Assembly: GCA_005883355.1 (NCBI GenBank)
Contig: VAXG01000036.1
Span: 116,148 to 180,147, forward strand
DNA length: 64,000 bases
Origin: Actinomycetota bacterium
Lineage (GTDB): Bacteria; Actinomycetota; Thermoleophilia; Gaiellales; Gaiellaceae
Direction: 5' to 3'
Of this stretch, positions 26,804-34,035 are shown piece after piece. Numbering within the stretch: position 1 is the stretch's first letter; every line of letters begins with the position of its first letter. The position numbers were made by a program, and so were the translations under genes. The notes beneath the pieces are model-generated. The model saw nothing but the letters and a program-made list of their open reading frames with translations. It ran no database searches and was not told the DNA's origin.

Positions 26804-27301
26804 GTGGATGTAATCAGGGTTCGCGCCCCCAGCAGCGCTGACGCTCGGCGCCTGGTGGCTTCATTGCATGGGGGTTTCTCCGCCAACGTCGACGGGGGCG
26901 ATCCCTCGACCGAGGTCGAACTGACTCTGGACTCTCAGACGGCTACGAGGCTGATCGGATTGTTCGACGCCCTCGGGCAATGGTTGAGCGACGGCGGCCT
27001 CGGCGCCTGTCAAATCGGCTTCGGTGAGAGGAGCTACACGCTGCTGGCAGCCACGGCGGAGAAGCCCAGCGATCCGACGGCCTTCTTGCTCGAGCGAACG
27101 ATCCAACTCCAGAAAGCGTTGGATTCCAGGATCCTGATCGAGCAGGCGAAGGGCGTTCTCGCCGAGCGCGACTCGATCAAGCCGGATGAGGCCTTCGACA
27201 AGATGAGACGCGAGGCTCGAAGCCGGAGGATGAAACTGCACGAGCTGGCCGCCGACATCGTCGAGTCCGTCAAAAGGAGTGCCGACAAAGCACTCGACTG
27301 A
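26804..27301 (+). CDS. ANTAR-domain RNA-binding regulator
   Basis: This 165-residue protein starts at GTG 26804 after GGAAGGAAA. Residues 1-105 form an unrecognised alpha/beta region (STEVELTLDSQTATRLIGLFDALGQW). The C-terminal 55-60 residues are an ANTAR domain with the hallmark ALDSRILIEQAKGVLAE and DEAFDKMRREARSRRMKLHELAADIV. ANTAR domains bind paired hexanucleotide-loop hairpins in nascent RNA and prevent termination. No GAF or receiver domain is recognised, so the input signal is unknown. The sequence upstream to 26450 is in frame, but its residues look non-coding. Confidence 0.87.
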   Translation: MDVIRVRAPSSADARRLVASLHGGFSANVDGGDPSTEVELTLDSQTATRLIGLFDALGQWLSDGGLGACQIGFGERSYTLLAATAEKPSDPTAFLLERTIQLQKALDSRILIEQAKGVLAERDSIKPDEAFDKMRREARSRRMKLHELAADIVESVKRSADKALD

Positions 27302-27386
27302 AGAGAGGATCTAGTTGCAGGGGGCGGGCTGACCGGCGCGCCGCTCGCGCGTTCGGTGATTCTCCAAACCGGGCGCTCGCTCGAGG

Positions 27387-27629
27387 CTACTGCTCATAGC
27401 CCTCGACGACCTCGGGGCGCCTGACGTCGGCTCCGCCTGCATCGCGTCCGGCCTCGCGCAGCGCGCGCCGCTGGCGCAGCAGGTCCCAGCACTGATCGAG
27501 CGAGACCTTGACACTCGCCAGCCGCTGTCGGTCCGATTCGCCCGCGGTCCCGGCCGACTCGCGGTCCCAAAGCTCGTGCTCTTCGGCGACTAGCTGCTCG
27601 ATTTCGGTGTGGATCTGAGGGTCGTCCAT
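27387..27629 (-). CDS. DUF2630 family protein
   Basis: This is a small 80-residue protein of the DUF2630 family, found mainly in actinobacteria. It begins DDPQIHTEIEQLVAEEHELW and contains VSLDQCWDLLRQRRALREAG and the typical ending PEVVEGYEQ. It is predicted helical and acidic, with no membrane segment or signal. ATG 27629 marks the conserved start; in-frame residues up to 27710 are not conserved. The function is unknown. It is often near stress genes, and here it lies beside a ferritin-like gene on the same strand. Confidence 0.85.
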   Translation of the reverse strand: MDDPQIHTEIEQLVAEEHELWDRESAGTAGESDRQRLASVKVSLDQCWDLLRQRRALREAGRDAGGADVRRPEVVEGYEQ

Positions 27630-27730
27630 CGCGCCTCCCAGTTCAGATGCCCGCCAAGTCTCTCCCAGCCGCGGATTTTGCACTACATCTCGACGGCGCG
27701 TGCTCGCCACGAGGCAGCACGGGTCGGTTG

Positions 27731-28048
27731 TTAGAGGCTCTCGGCGTCCTCTGCTGCCTCGCCGCGTTCGACGATTTCACCCTCGGTGAAGAGAATCGTC
27801 TTCAGCGCGATCCGCCAATTCGGCGTTCGCCGTAGCAGGAACTCGAGATCCATGCCGAAGTGTTTGAACTCCTCACCCTGCGCGTTGGCCATGATCGCTC
27901 TCGCCTGCGGATCGGGCTCGAGCGCGATTCGCTGCTCGTACCAGCCAATCGCCTCGGCCTCCTCGGTCAGCGAGGCGATGATCCGTGCGAACGTCCGCAC
28001 CTCAGCGCTCAGCTCGCTGGCCGGCTCGTGGTACTGGTCGAATCCCAT
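27731..28048 (-). CDS. Encapsulated-ferritin-like protein
   Basis: This 105-residue ferritin-like protein resembles encapsulated ferritins (EncFtn): QYHEPASELSAEVRTFARIIASL, then EEAEAIGWYEQR and EEFKHFGMDLEFLLRR. Glu30, Glu60 and His63 fall at the spacing of the EncFtn iron ligands (Glu32, Glu62, His65 in Rhodospirillum rubrum). EncFtn dimers oxidise Fe(II) and normally act inside an encapsulin shell. No encapsulin gene is in the window and no typical cargo-loading tail is visible, the ending being GEAAEDAESL. It may target an encapsulin encoded elsewhere or work alone. Confidence 0.8.
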   Translation of the reverse strand: MGFDQYHEPASELSAEVRTFARIIASLTEEAEAIGWYEQRIALEPDPQARAIMANAQGEEFKHFGMDLEFLLRRTPNWRIALKTILFTEGEIVERGEAAEDAESL

Positions 28049-28147
28049 CTCCGCTCCTCTCGTCTAGGTACTGCCCAGCATGCCAAGCTCAGAGGCCGCG
28101 CTGACGGACCGCAGACCCTCTCCCGAATAGGATCAGTGGTCGACCAC

Positions 28148-28861
28148 GTGAAGCGGTCTCCCGTAGCGCTGCTGTACGACATCCACGGCAACCTCGCCGC
28201 ACTCGAGGCCGTGCTTGCCGACGTGGAGAGCGAAGGAGCGACGTCCTTTCTGCTCGGCGGCGACTACGCCTCGCTCGGCCCATGGCCGCGTGAGACCGCC
28301 GAGATGCTCGAAAGCGTGCCGGCGATCGTTCGCATCCGAGGCAACGTCGAACGATGGCTGCGCGAAGATCCCGAAGCGCCGGAGAGCTCGCAGCAGTTTC
28401 TCAGGACCGCCCTGACGGCTGCGCGCGAATCGCTCGGCCCCGATCTCGTCGACCGGCTGTACCGGCTTCCGGAGCAAGGAGAGCTCGAGGGCATCCTGGT
28501 CTGCCATGGGTCCCCGCTCTCCGACATCGAGAGCTTCGCTCCCGAGCCACAGCAGGGAGAAGAACGGATGCTCGCCGGCGAGTCTGAGCGAACGATCTTG
28601 TTCGGACACAGCCACCTGCAGTTTCGTCGAGCGGGGCCTAACGGAACACTGCTCGTAAACCCCGGCAGTGTCGGTGCGCCGCTCGACGGCGATCCCCGGG
28701 CCGCCTGGGCGATGTACGACGACGGAGAGATAGGTTTTCGCAGGACGGCATACGACGTCGAGCGGGCGGTCGCAAAGATGCGTTCGTACGGCGATTGGGC
28801 CGAGCCGATCGTCCACCGCCTCGAGTACGCATCTGATGCGGCTAACGTCACACATGCGTAG
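28148..28861 (+). CDS. Calcineurin-like metallophosphoesterase (YfcE/MJ0936 type)
   Basis: This 237-residue metallophosphoesterase shows the five motif blocks: LLYDIHGNLAALEAVL (Asp-x-His), LGGDYASLGP (Gly-Gly-Asp), RIRGNVERWL (Gly-Asn), LVCHGSP and FGHSHLQF (Gly-His-x-His). The first aspartate and histidines needed for the dimetal site are present, although the third motif has Val-Glu in place of the usual His-Asp. Substrate unknown; relatives hydrolyse phosphodiesters. GTG 28148 and GTG 28136 are alternative starts; an AGGA at 28129-28132 fits neither well. Confidence 0.82.
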   Translation: MKRSPVALLYDIHGNLAALEAVLADVESEGATSFLLGGDYASLGPWPRETAEMLESVPAIVRIRGNVERWLREDPEAPESSQQFLRTALTAARESLGPDLVDRLYRLPEQGELEGILVCHGSPLSDIESFAPEPQQGEERMLAGESERTILFGHSHLQFRRAGPNGTLLVNPGSVGAPLDGDPRAAWAMYDDGEIGFRRTAYDVERAVAKMRSYGDWAEPIVHRLEYASDAANVTHA

Positions 28862-28878
28862 CGAGCGGAGGAGGCACG

Positions 28879-29499
28879 GTGAGCGCAGGCGACAAGCACA
28901 TCAAGGAATACGCAACCGACGAGATCGTCGTCGAGTGGGATTCTCGCCTCTGCTACCACTCTCACAACTGCGTCCGCGCGCTGCCGCAGGTTTTCGACCC
29001 CGATCGGCGGCCCTCCGGCGCGCTGCGGGCGCGCCGCGTCGGCGTCGACGTCCCGAAGCGAGAGGATCCGCTCGAGCTTCGCGCATCGGCCAACGGCCCG
29101 CTGCTCGTCTCCGGCGGTGTGAGGATCGTCGCCGCCGACGGCACCGTCCTCTACGAGGGCGAGAGGGCGGCGCTCTGCCGCTGCGGGCGTTCGGGCAACA
29201 AGCCCTTCTGCGAGTCGTGGGAAGGACGTGGCTTCGGCAACCGTCTCGCCGCTGCGGCGCTGGACGACGCAGGCCGTCAGGGCCTCGACGTCGTTCCGCT
29301 GTGCCCGTTCATCCAACTTGGCGGGCGACGAAATCGACCCCGACCTCCGTCAGCACCTCGCGCACCGCGGCTGAGAGCGGACACCACTCCGTCTGGTAGA
29401 GCGTCACCACTTCTTCAGCCCTCGAAGCCGACGGTCTTGTGCGTCCCGTCGACTATTGCCTGCGAGCTACCACACGAAGAACGCTTGACTTACTTCTAA
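28879..29499 (+). pseudogene. Chimeric ORF: divergent 4Fe-4S domain, broken CDGSH and GNAT remnant
   Basis: The frame from GTG 28879 (after GGAGGAGG) is open for 206 codons but is a patchwork. Residues 1-45 match a mono-cluster ferredoxin (DUF1271/Fer4_19: Cys25, Cys31, LPQVFDPDRRP) and jump at RRP to SGALRARR, dropping the stretch that would hold the remaining cysteine ligands. Residues 70-111 are a CDGSH iron-sulfur domain (LYEGERAALCRCGRSGNKPFC), but the ligand block after Cys111 reads ESW, so the His is lost. Residues 115-146 (EGRGFGNRLAAAALDDAGRQ...VVPLCPFI) match the end of a small GNAT acetyltransferase (PF14542). After about 29317 the frame runs antisense through a glutaredoxin-like fragment. 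Loss of function is likely; it could also be an assembly artefact. Confidence 0.7.
29309..29410 (-). pseudogene. Glutaredoxin/GST N-terminal fragment
   Basis: On the minus strand from GTG 29410 the reading frame gives 33 residues beginning VVTLYQTEWCPLSAAVREVL and then a stop at 29309-29311. The beta-strand, Cys-Pro active-site turn and following helix match the N-terminal thioredoxin-like domain of small glutaredoxin/GST-like proteins; the rest of the domain is missing. The break coincides with the end of the GNAT remnant on the other strand (29317), so the two gene pieces were joined tail to tail. Confidence 0.55.
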
Positions 29500-30428
29500 G
29501 CATCCCCGTATGGGCTGACGCTCATGTACTTGAAGCCCGTATCGACTGCGAGACTGACGATCACGGCAGTAGCGCCGAGCCGCTCCGCCAGACGATGCGC
29601 GCCGACGACGTTCGCGCCCGTGGAGATTCCCGCGAAGATCCCGTCCTCGGCTGCAAGTCGCCGTGTCATCTCGATCGCCTCGTCGTCCGGGATGGCCTCG
29701 ACGTGGTCGACTCGGTCGGGGTCCCAGTGCGGCATCACGGAACCGGCCCAGCCTTGGACGAGGAACGGCCCAGGCGCACCACCGCTGATTGCGGCCGATC
29801 CGGCCGGCTCGTGACCCTGGATGAACACGCCATGAGGCTTGAGGGCGTCCGAGACGCCCATCAGCGACGTTGCCGTTCCCATCCCGTGACAAAACGCAGT
29901 CACGCGGCCAATTGTCTGGTTCCAGATCTCCCGACCGAGATGGTCGCGATGGTCGGGGATGATGTACGGATTGTTGAACTGATCCGTCGCATAGTGCCCG
30001 GGTTCCGCCGCAAGCTCTGAGGCACGCGCGACCATGTTGGCGATGTCCTGCGGCGTGACCTTCGGCGGCCCCTCGACGGACGGCACAACCTCGAGGTCTG
30101 CTCCGAGCGCCTGCATCAGCTGGAAGCGCTCGCTCGTGAAGCAGTCGGCAATGACGATCAGGGCGCGATACCCCTTGGCACGGCAAACGAGCGCGACCGC
30201 AGGACCTGTGCTCCCGCCGGTGTACTCGACGACCGTATCCCCAGGCGAGATCAACCCGTCGCGTTCGGCCCCGTTGATCATCGCAAGGGCCATCCGATCC
30301 TTCATCGACCCGGTTGGATTCGTGTACTCGAGCTTCAGCCAGAGCTCTGCGCCGTTCTCCGGCGCGCAGCGACGCAAGCGCACCAACGGGGTATTACCGA
30401 TCGCCTGGAGAATCGTCTCCACGACCAC
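29496..30428 (-). CDS. Cysteine-synthase-family PLP enzyme
   Basis: This is a fold-type II PLP enzyme of 310 residues related to O-acetylserine sulfhydrylase and cystathionine beta-synthase. ILQAIGNTPLVRL opens the protein. The PLP lysine is in NPTGSMKDRMA, with a Met where CysK has Val. The phosphate-binding loop is the unusual CHGMGTATSLMG instead of GTGGT, and the substrate loop is EYTGGSTGPAVAL. These changes suggest a CysK paralogue with a different amino-acid substrate; cysteine synthesis is not certain. GTG start at 30428. Its stop overlaps the end of the chimeric ORF by a few bases. Confidence 0.82.
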   Translation of the reverse strand: MVVETILQAIGNTPLVRLRRCAPENGAELWLKLEYTNPTGSMKDRMALAMINGAERDGLISPGDTVVEYTGGSTGPAVALVCRAKGYRALIVIADCFTSERFQLMQALGADLEVVPSVEGPPKVTPQDIANMVARASELAAEPGHYATDQFNNPYIIPDHRDHLGREIWNQTIGRVTAFCHGMGTATSLMGVSDALKPHGVFIQGHEPAGSAAISGGAPGPFLVQGWAGSVMPHWDPDRVDHVEAIPDDEAIEMTRRLAAEDGIFAGISTGANVVGAHRLAERLGATAVIVSLAVDTGFKYMSVSPYGDA

Positions 30429-30507
30429 TCATCCTGCACAACACATGTCGTCCGGGCAAATGCCGCTTGTCGAACCAGACGATGCCCGAGTCTGCAAGCC
30501 TTGGACG

Positions 30508-31440
30508 ATGCTCGGGCTCCGCCTCGCAATGTGCGTGGCGACTATCGCGCTGCCGGCGCACGTCTACGCGCCCTACTTCGAGACCTGGACGACCGACGGC
30601 CTGACGACGACCGCCGAGACCTCGGGCGCGCGCTACTTCACACTCGCATTCCTCGCCACGCTGTCGAAGACGTCGTGCACGCTCGCCTGGAACGGCCGCA
30701 AGAGCGATCTCGTCGCAAACGGCCGCTATCTCTCGGACATCGCATCCCTCCGCGCCATCGGGGGCGATGTGATCCCGTCCTTCGGCGGCTGGAGCGCCGA
30801 TCAGCGCGGGACGGAGCTCGGCGATTCCTGCAAGAGCGTGAACAAGATTGCCGCCGCCTACGAGGCTGTCGTGACGCAGTACGACGTGACGCGCCTGGAC
30901 ATGGACATCGAGGGCCGGTCTTTGCGGAGGCCCGCCGGCATCGACCGGCGTAACAAGGCGCTGAGGCTCGTTGAGAAGTGGGCCGCCGCGCATGGCCGTC
31001 CGTTGCAGGTCAGCTACACGCTGTCGGCTTTGCCCTCGGGCCTGAACGCCTCCCGAATCGCCGTCCTGCAGAACGCACGTGCGAACGGAACGCGTGTCGA
31101 CGTCGTCAACATCATGGCGTTCGACTACTACGACGGCGCCACCATCGACATGGGCGCCGCTGCCATCGGCGCAACCGAAGCGCTCCTGGTGCAACTGCAC
31201 GCACTGTGGCCCGCGAAGACGAGGACCGAGATCGCAGCGAGGGTGGGCATCACCCTGATGCCAGGGGTCGACGACTATCCGCGCGGTACCGAGGAGACCT
31301 CGCTCGTGGACGCGATGCGTGTCTACGACTACGCCCAGGCTAACGGCTTCGACACGTTGTCGATCTGGTCGATCCAACGCGACCAGAGCGGCGGCACCTG
31401 GGCCTTCAGCAACGTGCTGGCCCCGTTCACCGGCCTGTAG
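30508..31440 (+). CDS. GH18-like (chitinase-fold) protein
   Basis: This approximately 310-residue protein resembles bacterial GH18 chitinase-like catalytic domains: HVYAPYFETW at the first strand, FTLAFLA, DVIPSFGGWSADQRG (the SxGG strand), and the catalytic DxDxE motif as RLDMDIEG at about residue 130. It ends with MAFDYYDG and SIWSIQRDQSGG strands. From ATG 30508 the first 18 residues (LGLRLAMCVATIALPAHV) look like a short, weak signal peptide; ATG 30460 is an alternative. It may be secreted and act on chitin or a similar amino-sugar polymer. No carbohydrate-binding module is seen. Confidence 0.78.
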   Translation: MLGLRLAMCVATIALPAHVYAPYFETWTTDGLTTTAETSGARYFTLAFLATLSKTSCTLAWNGRKSDLVANGRYLSDIASLRAIGGDVIPSFGGWSADQRGTELGDSCKSVNKIAAAYEAVVTQYDVTRLDMDIEGRSLRRPAGIDRRNKALRLVEKWAAAHGRPLQVSYTLSALPSGLNASRIAVLQNARANGTRVDVVNIMAFDYYDGATIDMGAAAIGATEALLVQLHALWPAKTRTEIAARVGITLMPGVDDYPRGTEETSLVDAMRVYDYAQANGFDTLSIWSIQRDQSGGTWAFSNVLAPFTGL

Positions 31441-31442
31441 CG

Positions 31443-32312
31443 CTACGTCCGGCGGAGCCGCTCCACTGCAGCCGTGCAGCACCTGCTGACGAACACCCGG
31501 ACCAGGTTCCGCTTGTACTCGACTGAGCCGTTCAGGTCGGCGAAGGGCGCCACGTGCTCCGCCGCGATCTCGCCGGCCAGCAGGGCCTGATCGGCAGCCG
31601 ATTCGACGGGAACATCGACGAGCAGGGTCTCCGCCTCGGTTACGCGTCCGGGCGTTGCCGAGACCGAGCCGACGGCTATCCGGGTGTCGACGATGTGCCC
31701 GTCGTCGGCACGCATGTAGCAAGAGACGGTCAAGGCCGGCCGTTCGTGCATGGCGAACTTCTCGTGCACGAGGGCGGCTCCCACTGGAAGCACGGGAATA
31801 CGAATCTCGGTGAGAAGCTCGCCGGCTTCCAGCGCGGTTTCATAGGGTCCACGCACGAACTCGCCGATCGGGATCGTGCGTTCGGCAGCGCCACGCCGGC
31901 AGACGAGCTCGGCCCCGGAAGCCAGCAGAAACGTGGCGGGATCCGAATGCGGGTCCGAGAAGCACAGGTTGCCGCCGAGCGTGCCCATGCTGCGGACGCG
32001 AACGTTCGCCACGCGACGCTCCATCTCGGCGAGCGCGGGAAAGAGGCGGTGCACGAACGGCGAGGACTCCAGCTCGTGGTGCGTCACCGCGGCCCCGACG
32101 CGGAGCGTGCCGTTTCGCTCCTCGAACACACGAAGCTCCGGGATTCCCTTCAGGTCGACGAGATTCGAATAAGCGGCAAGGCCGAGCTTCATCACGAGGA
32201 GAAGCTCGGTACCGCCGCAGTAGACGGCGGCCTCGTCTCCGTGCTGCGCGAGAAGGTCCTCGGCCTCCTCGAGCGAGTGCGGTCGGTGCAGTGCGAATGG
32301 AGGCAGCGTCAC
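31443..32312 (-). CDS. Molybdenum hydroxylase FAD-binding (medium) subunit
   Basis: This is the FAD subunit of a xanthine-oxidase-family molybdenum hydroxylase (CoxM/CutM-like), 289 residues. The PCMH-type FAD domain shows AVYCGGTELLLVMKL near residue 30 and the second FAD motif TLGGNLCFSDPHSDPATF at about 110-128, then the CO-dehydrogenase flavoprotein C-terminal domain. It passes electrons from the 2Fe-2S subunit to an acceptor. Its partner subunits are encoded 11 kb away in the divergent operon at 43208 and 43666. GTG 32312 overlaps the aminotransferase stop (GTGA), so it ends the leftward transporter/aminotransferase operon. Confidence 0.9.
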   Translation of the reverse strand: MTLPPFALHRPHSLEEAEDLLAQHGDEAAVYCGGTELLLVMKLGLAAYSNLVDLKGIPELRVFEERNGTLRVGAAVTHHELESSPFVHRLFPALAEMERRVANVRVRSMGTLGGNLCFSDPHSDPATFLLASGAELVCRRGAAERTIPIGEFVRGPYETALEAGELLTEIRIPVLPVGAALVHEKFAMHERPALTVSCYMRADDGHIVDTRIAVGSVSATPGRVTEAETLLVDVPVESAADQALLAGEIAAEHVAPFADLNGSVEYKRNLVRVFVSRCCTAAVERLRRT

Positions 32313-33478
32313 GCTACGGGCGCCGCCGCTCCCGCCAGGACCTCGAGGGCCGCCTCGACTCCGTCGCCGATCTGCGCCTGCACACCGAGGTCGACCAGCG
32401 ACCGTCCGAGGGCGGCCACGCCCACGACCGGGTAGAGGCCCCGTGCGATCGGCCCCATGTGGCCGATCCGTACGAGGTTCCCAGCACCCTGGCCACCGGA
32501 GATCATCACTCCGTACTTCTCGCGGACGTGCCCGCGTACCTGGACGTCAGTCAATCCGTCGGGAACCGTGATCGCGGTGACGCAGGCCGCAGTGATCTCC
32601 TCGGTACGCGGCCAAAGCTCGAGCCCCATGGCGCGGATTCCCGCGCGGCAGGCACGAGCCGCCAGCTCGTGACGCTGGATCGAGGCGTCGAGTCCTTCCT
32701 CGAGCAACTGATCGCAGGCCGCCTCCACCCCGTGCACATCCGACACGGACGGTGTGAACGGGAACTTCCCGCCTTCGAGCCACTGCTCCTTCCAGTCGAG
32801 CAGCGACAGAAACGATGCGCGCGGCGCCGCGGGGTTCTGGCGGATGCGCGTCCAGGCTTCCTCACTCACGCTCATCAGCGACATCCCCGGTGGGCCGCCG
32901 AGGCACTTCTGCGGCCCGGCAACGCACACGTCGAGCTGCCACTCGTCCGCCTTGAACGGAATGCCGCCGACGGAAGAGACGCAATCGACGAGTGTCAATG
33001 CACCATGTGCCCTCGCGATCGGCCCGATCTCGGCCACAGGGTTGAGCGTCCCACTAGGTGTCTCCGAATGCACGACCGCGACGACCTCGATCTGGGGGTT
33101 GCTCTCGAGGAAGCGTTCGACTTCGGCTGCATCGACCGCATCGTTGTACGCCACCTCGAGCTCGTGGACGTCGGCGCCGAAATCGCGGAGCCAGTAGCCC
33201 ATTCCCTTGCCGAAGACGCCGGAGACGAGATTCAGCACCGGCGTTCCGGGGCGCACCAGGGCCCGCGCGGCCGCCTCGAGGCCCAGCACGGCCTCGCCCT
33301 GCATCAGCACGACGTCCGCAGCCGTCTGCAGCAGCTGCGCAACCTTCCGCTCGGTGCGGCGGAAGCAGTCGAGGAAGGCCGGGTCGTAGTGGTACGTGAT
33401 CGGCGAGCCGAGCGCGGCGAGCGTCCGCGCCGACGCGGTCACCGGTCCTGCACTCAACGTGAAGTCGGGATCGTTCAT
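32309..33478 (-). CDS. Pyridoxamine-pyruvate aminotransferase-like enzyme (class V aminotransferase)
   Basis: This 389-residue fold-type I aminotransferase is predicted to convert pyridoxamine plus pyruvate to pyridoxal plus alanine, the entry step of vitamin B6 degradation. The segments LSAGPVTAS, YDPAF, GEAVLGLEAAA, LVSGVFGKGMGYW, SETPSGTLNP, SSVGG, AGPQKCLGGPPGMSLMSV (Lys191 in the place of the substrate-Schiff-base lysine), APRASFLSLLDW, FPFTPSVSDVHG and RIGHMGP follow the pattern I know from the Mesorhizobium loti enzyme rather than that of serine-glyoxylate or ureidoglycine aminotransferases. The ATG at 33478 overlaps the CoxG stop (ATGA). Identity by alignment was not computed; ureidoglycine-glyoxylate aminotransferase is the main alternative. 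Confidence 0.75.
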   Translation of the reverse strand: MNDPDFTLSAGPVTASARTLAALGSPITYHYDPAFLDCFRRTERKVAQLLQTAADVVLMQGEAVLGLEAAARALVRPGTPVLNLVSGVFGKGMGYWLRDFGADVHELEVAYNDAVDAAEVERFLESNPQIEVVAVVHSETPSGTLNPVAEIGPIARAHGALTLVDCVSSVGGIPFKADEWQLDVCVAGPQKCLGGPPGMSLMSVSEEAWTRIRQNPAAPRASFLSLLDWKEQWLEGGKFPFTPSVSDVHGVEAACDQLLEEGLDASIQRHELAARACRAGIRAMGLELWPRTEEITAACVTAITVPDGLTDVQVRGHVREKYGVMISGGQGAGNLVRIGHMGPIARGLYPVVGVAALGRSLVDLGVQAQIGDGVEAALEVLAGAAAPVA

Positions 33479-34035
33479 CGGTCTCCTTTCCGTCCGATCC
33501 TCCCGAGTCGCTCTGCAACCACGTGAAGGAGCAGCTTGATTCCCGAGATCTGCGGCGCAGCCGCCGCCTGTGCTTCCCGCCCTGACCCCTGGTCCCCGAG
33601 CCGTTGCTCGAGACATGCCGCCATCTCCGCGACCAGGCGCCGCGCGACGTCGTCCACGATCCCGCGCCCCAGCTTGGCGGCCCTGCCCGCGAGCGACAGC
33701 TCGGTGTGGACGTCGACACGCGACCCTTCCCCGTTCGGCGTCACTTTCATCGTCATCGCCGCTTCGAGCGAGCCCTGCGCCCCGGTCTCGTTCGCCTTCG
33801 CCCGTAGGACGGCGCTCCTGCTGGAGTCGTCTTGCTCGGAGATCCAGAGCGAGCCGCTGTACCCGAGGCGCATCGGCCCCAGCCGCACGGTCACGTTCGC
33901 CGGGTACGTGCCGTCTGCGGCAGCGGGCCCGAGCTCGCCGCCCGGAACGCACGGAGCCACCTGTTCGAGGTCGAGGAGAAAGCGATAGGCCTCGTCTGCA
34001 GGGAGCAGAATCGTGAATCTCGTGGAGATCTCCAT
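33475..34035 (-). CDS. CoxG-family SRPBCC protein
   Basis: This 186-residue protein of the CO-dehydrogenase subunit G (CoxG) family has a START-like fold: FTILLPADEAYRFLLDLEQVAPCVPG at the N-terminus, GPMRLGYSGSLWI and the SRVDVHTELSLAGRAAKLGRGIV segment. A C-terminal tail is predicted to be amphipathic or membrane-associating (GIKLLLHVVAERLGRIG). CoxG proteins accompany molybdenum hydroxylases and recruit them to the membrane or quinone pool. Here it lies two genes upstream of the FAD subunit, supporting assembly of a membrane-linked hydroxylase. Confidence 0.85.
   Translation of the reverse strand: MEISTRFTILLPADEAYRFLLDLEQVAPCVPGGELGPAAADGTYPANVTVRLGPMRLGYSGSLWISEQDDSSRSAVLRAKANETGAQGSLEAAMTMKVTPNGEGSRVDVHTELSLAGRAAKLGRGIVDDVARRLVAEMAACLEQRLGDQGSGREAQAAAAPQISGIKLLLHVVAERLGRIGRKGDR

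Noticed and set aside
32309..33478. Purine catabolism (ureidoglycine aminotransferase plus xanthine dehydrogenase plus nucleoside importer) as explanation for the cluster.
   Set aside because: No uricase, allantoinase or allantoate hydrolase genes are present, while SDR, lactonase, HAD-fold and aldolase-fold genes all fit pyridoxal degradation.
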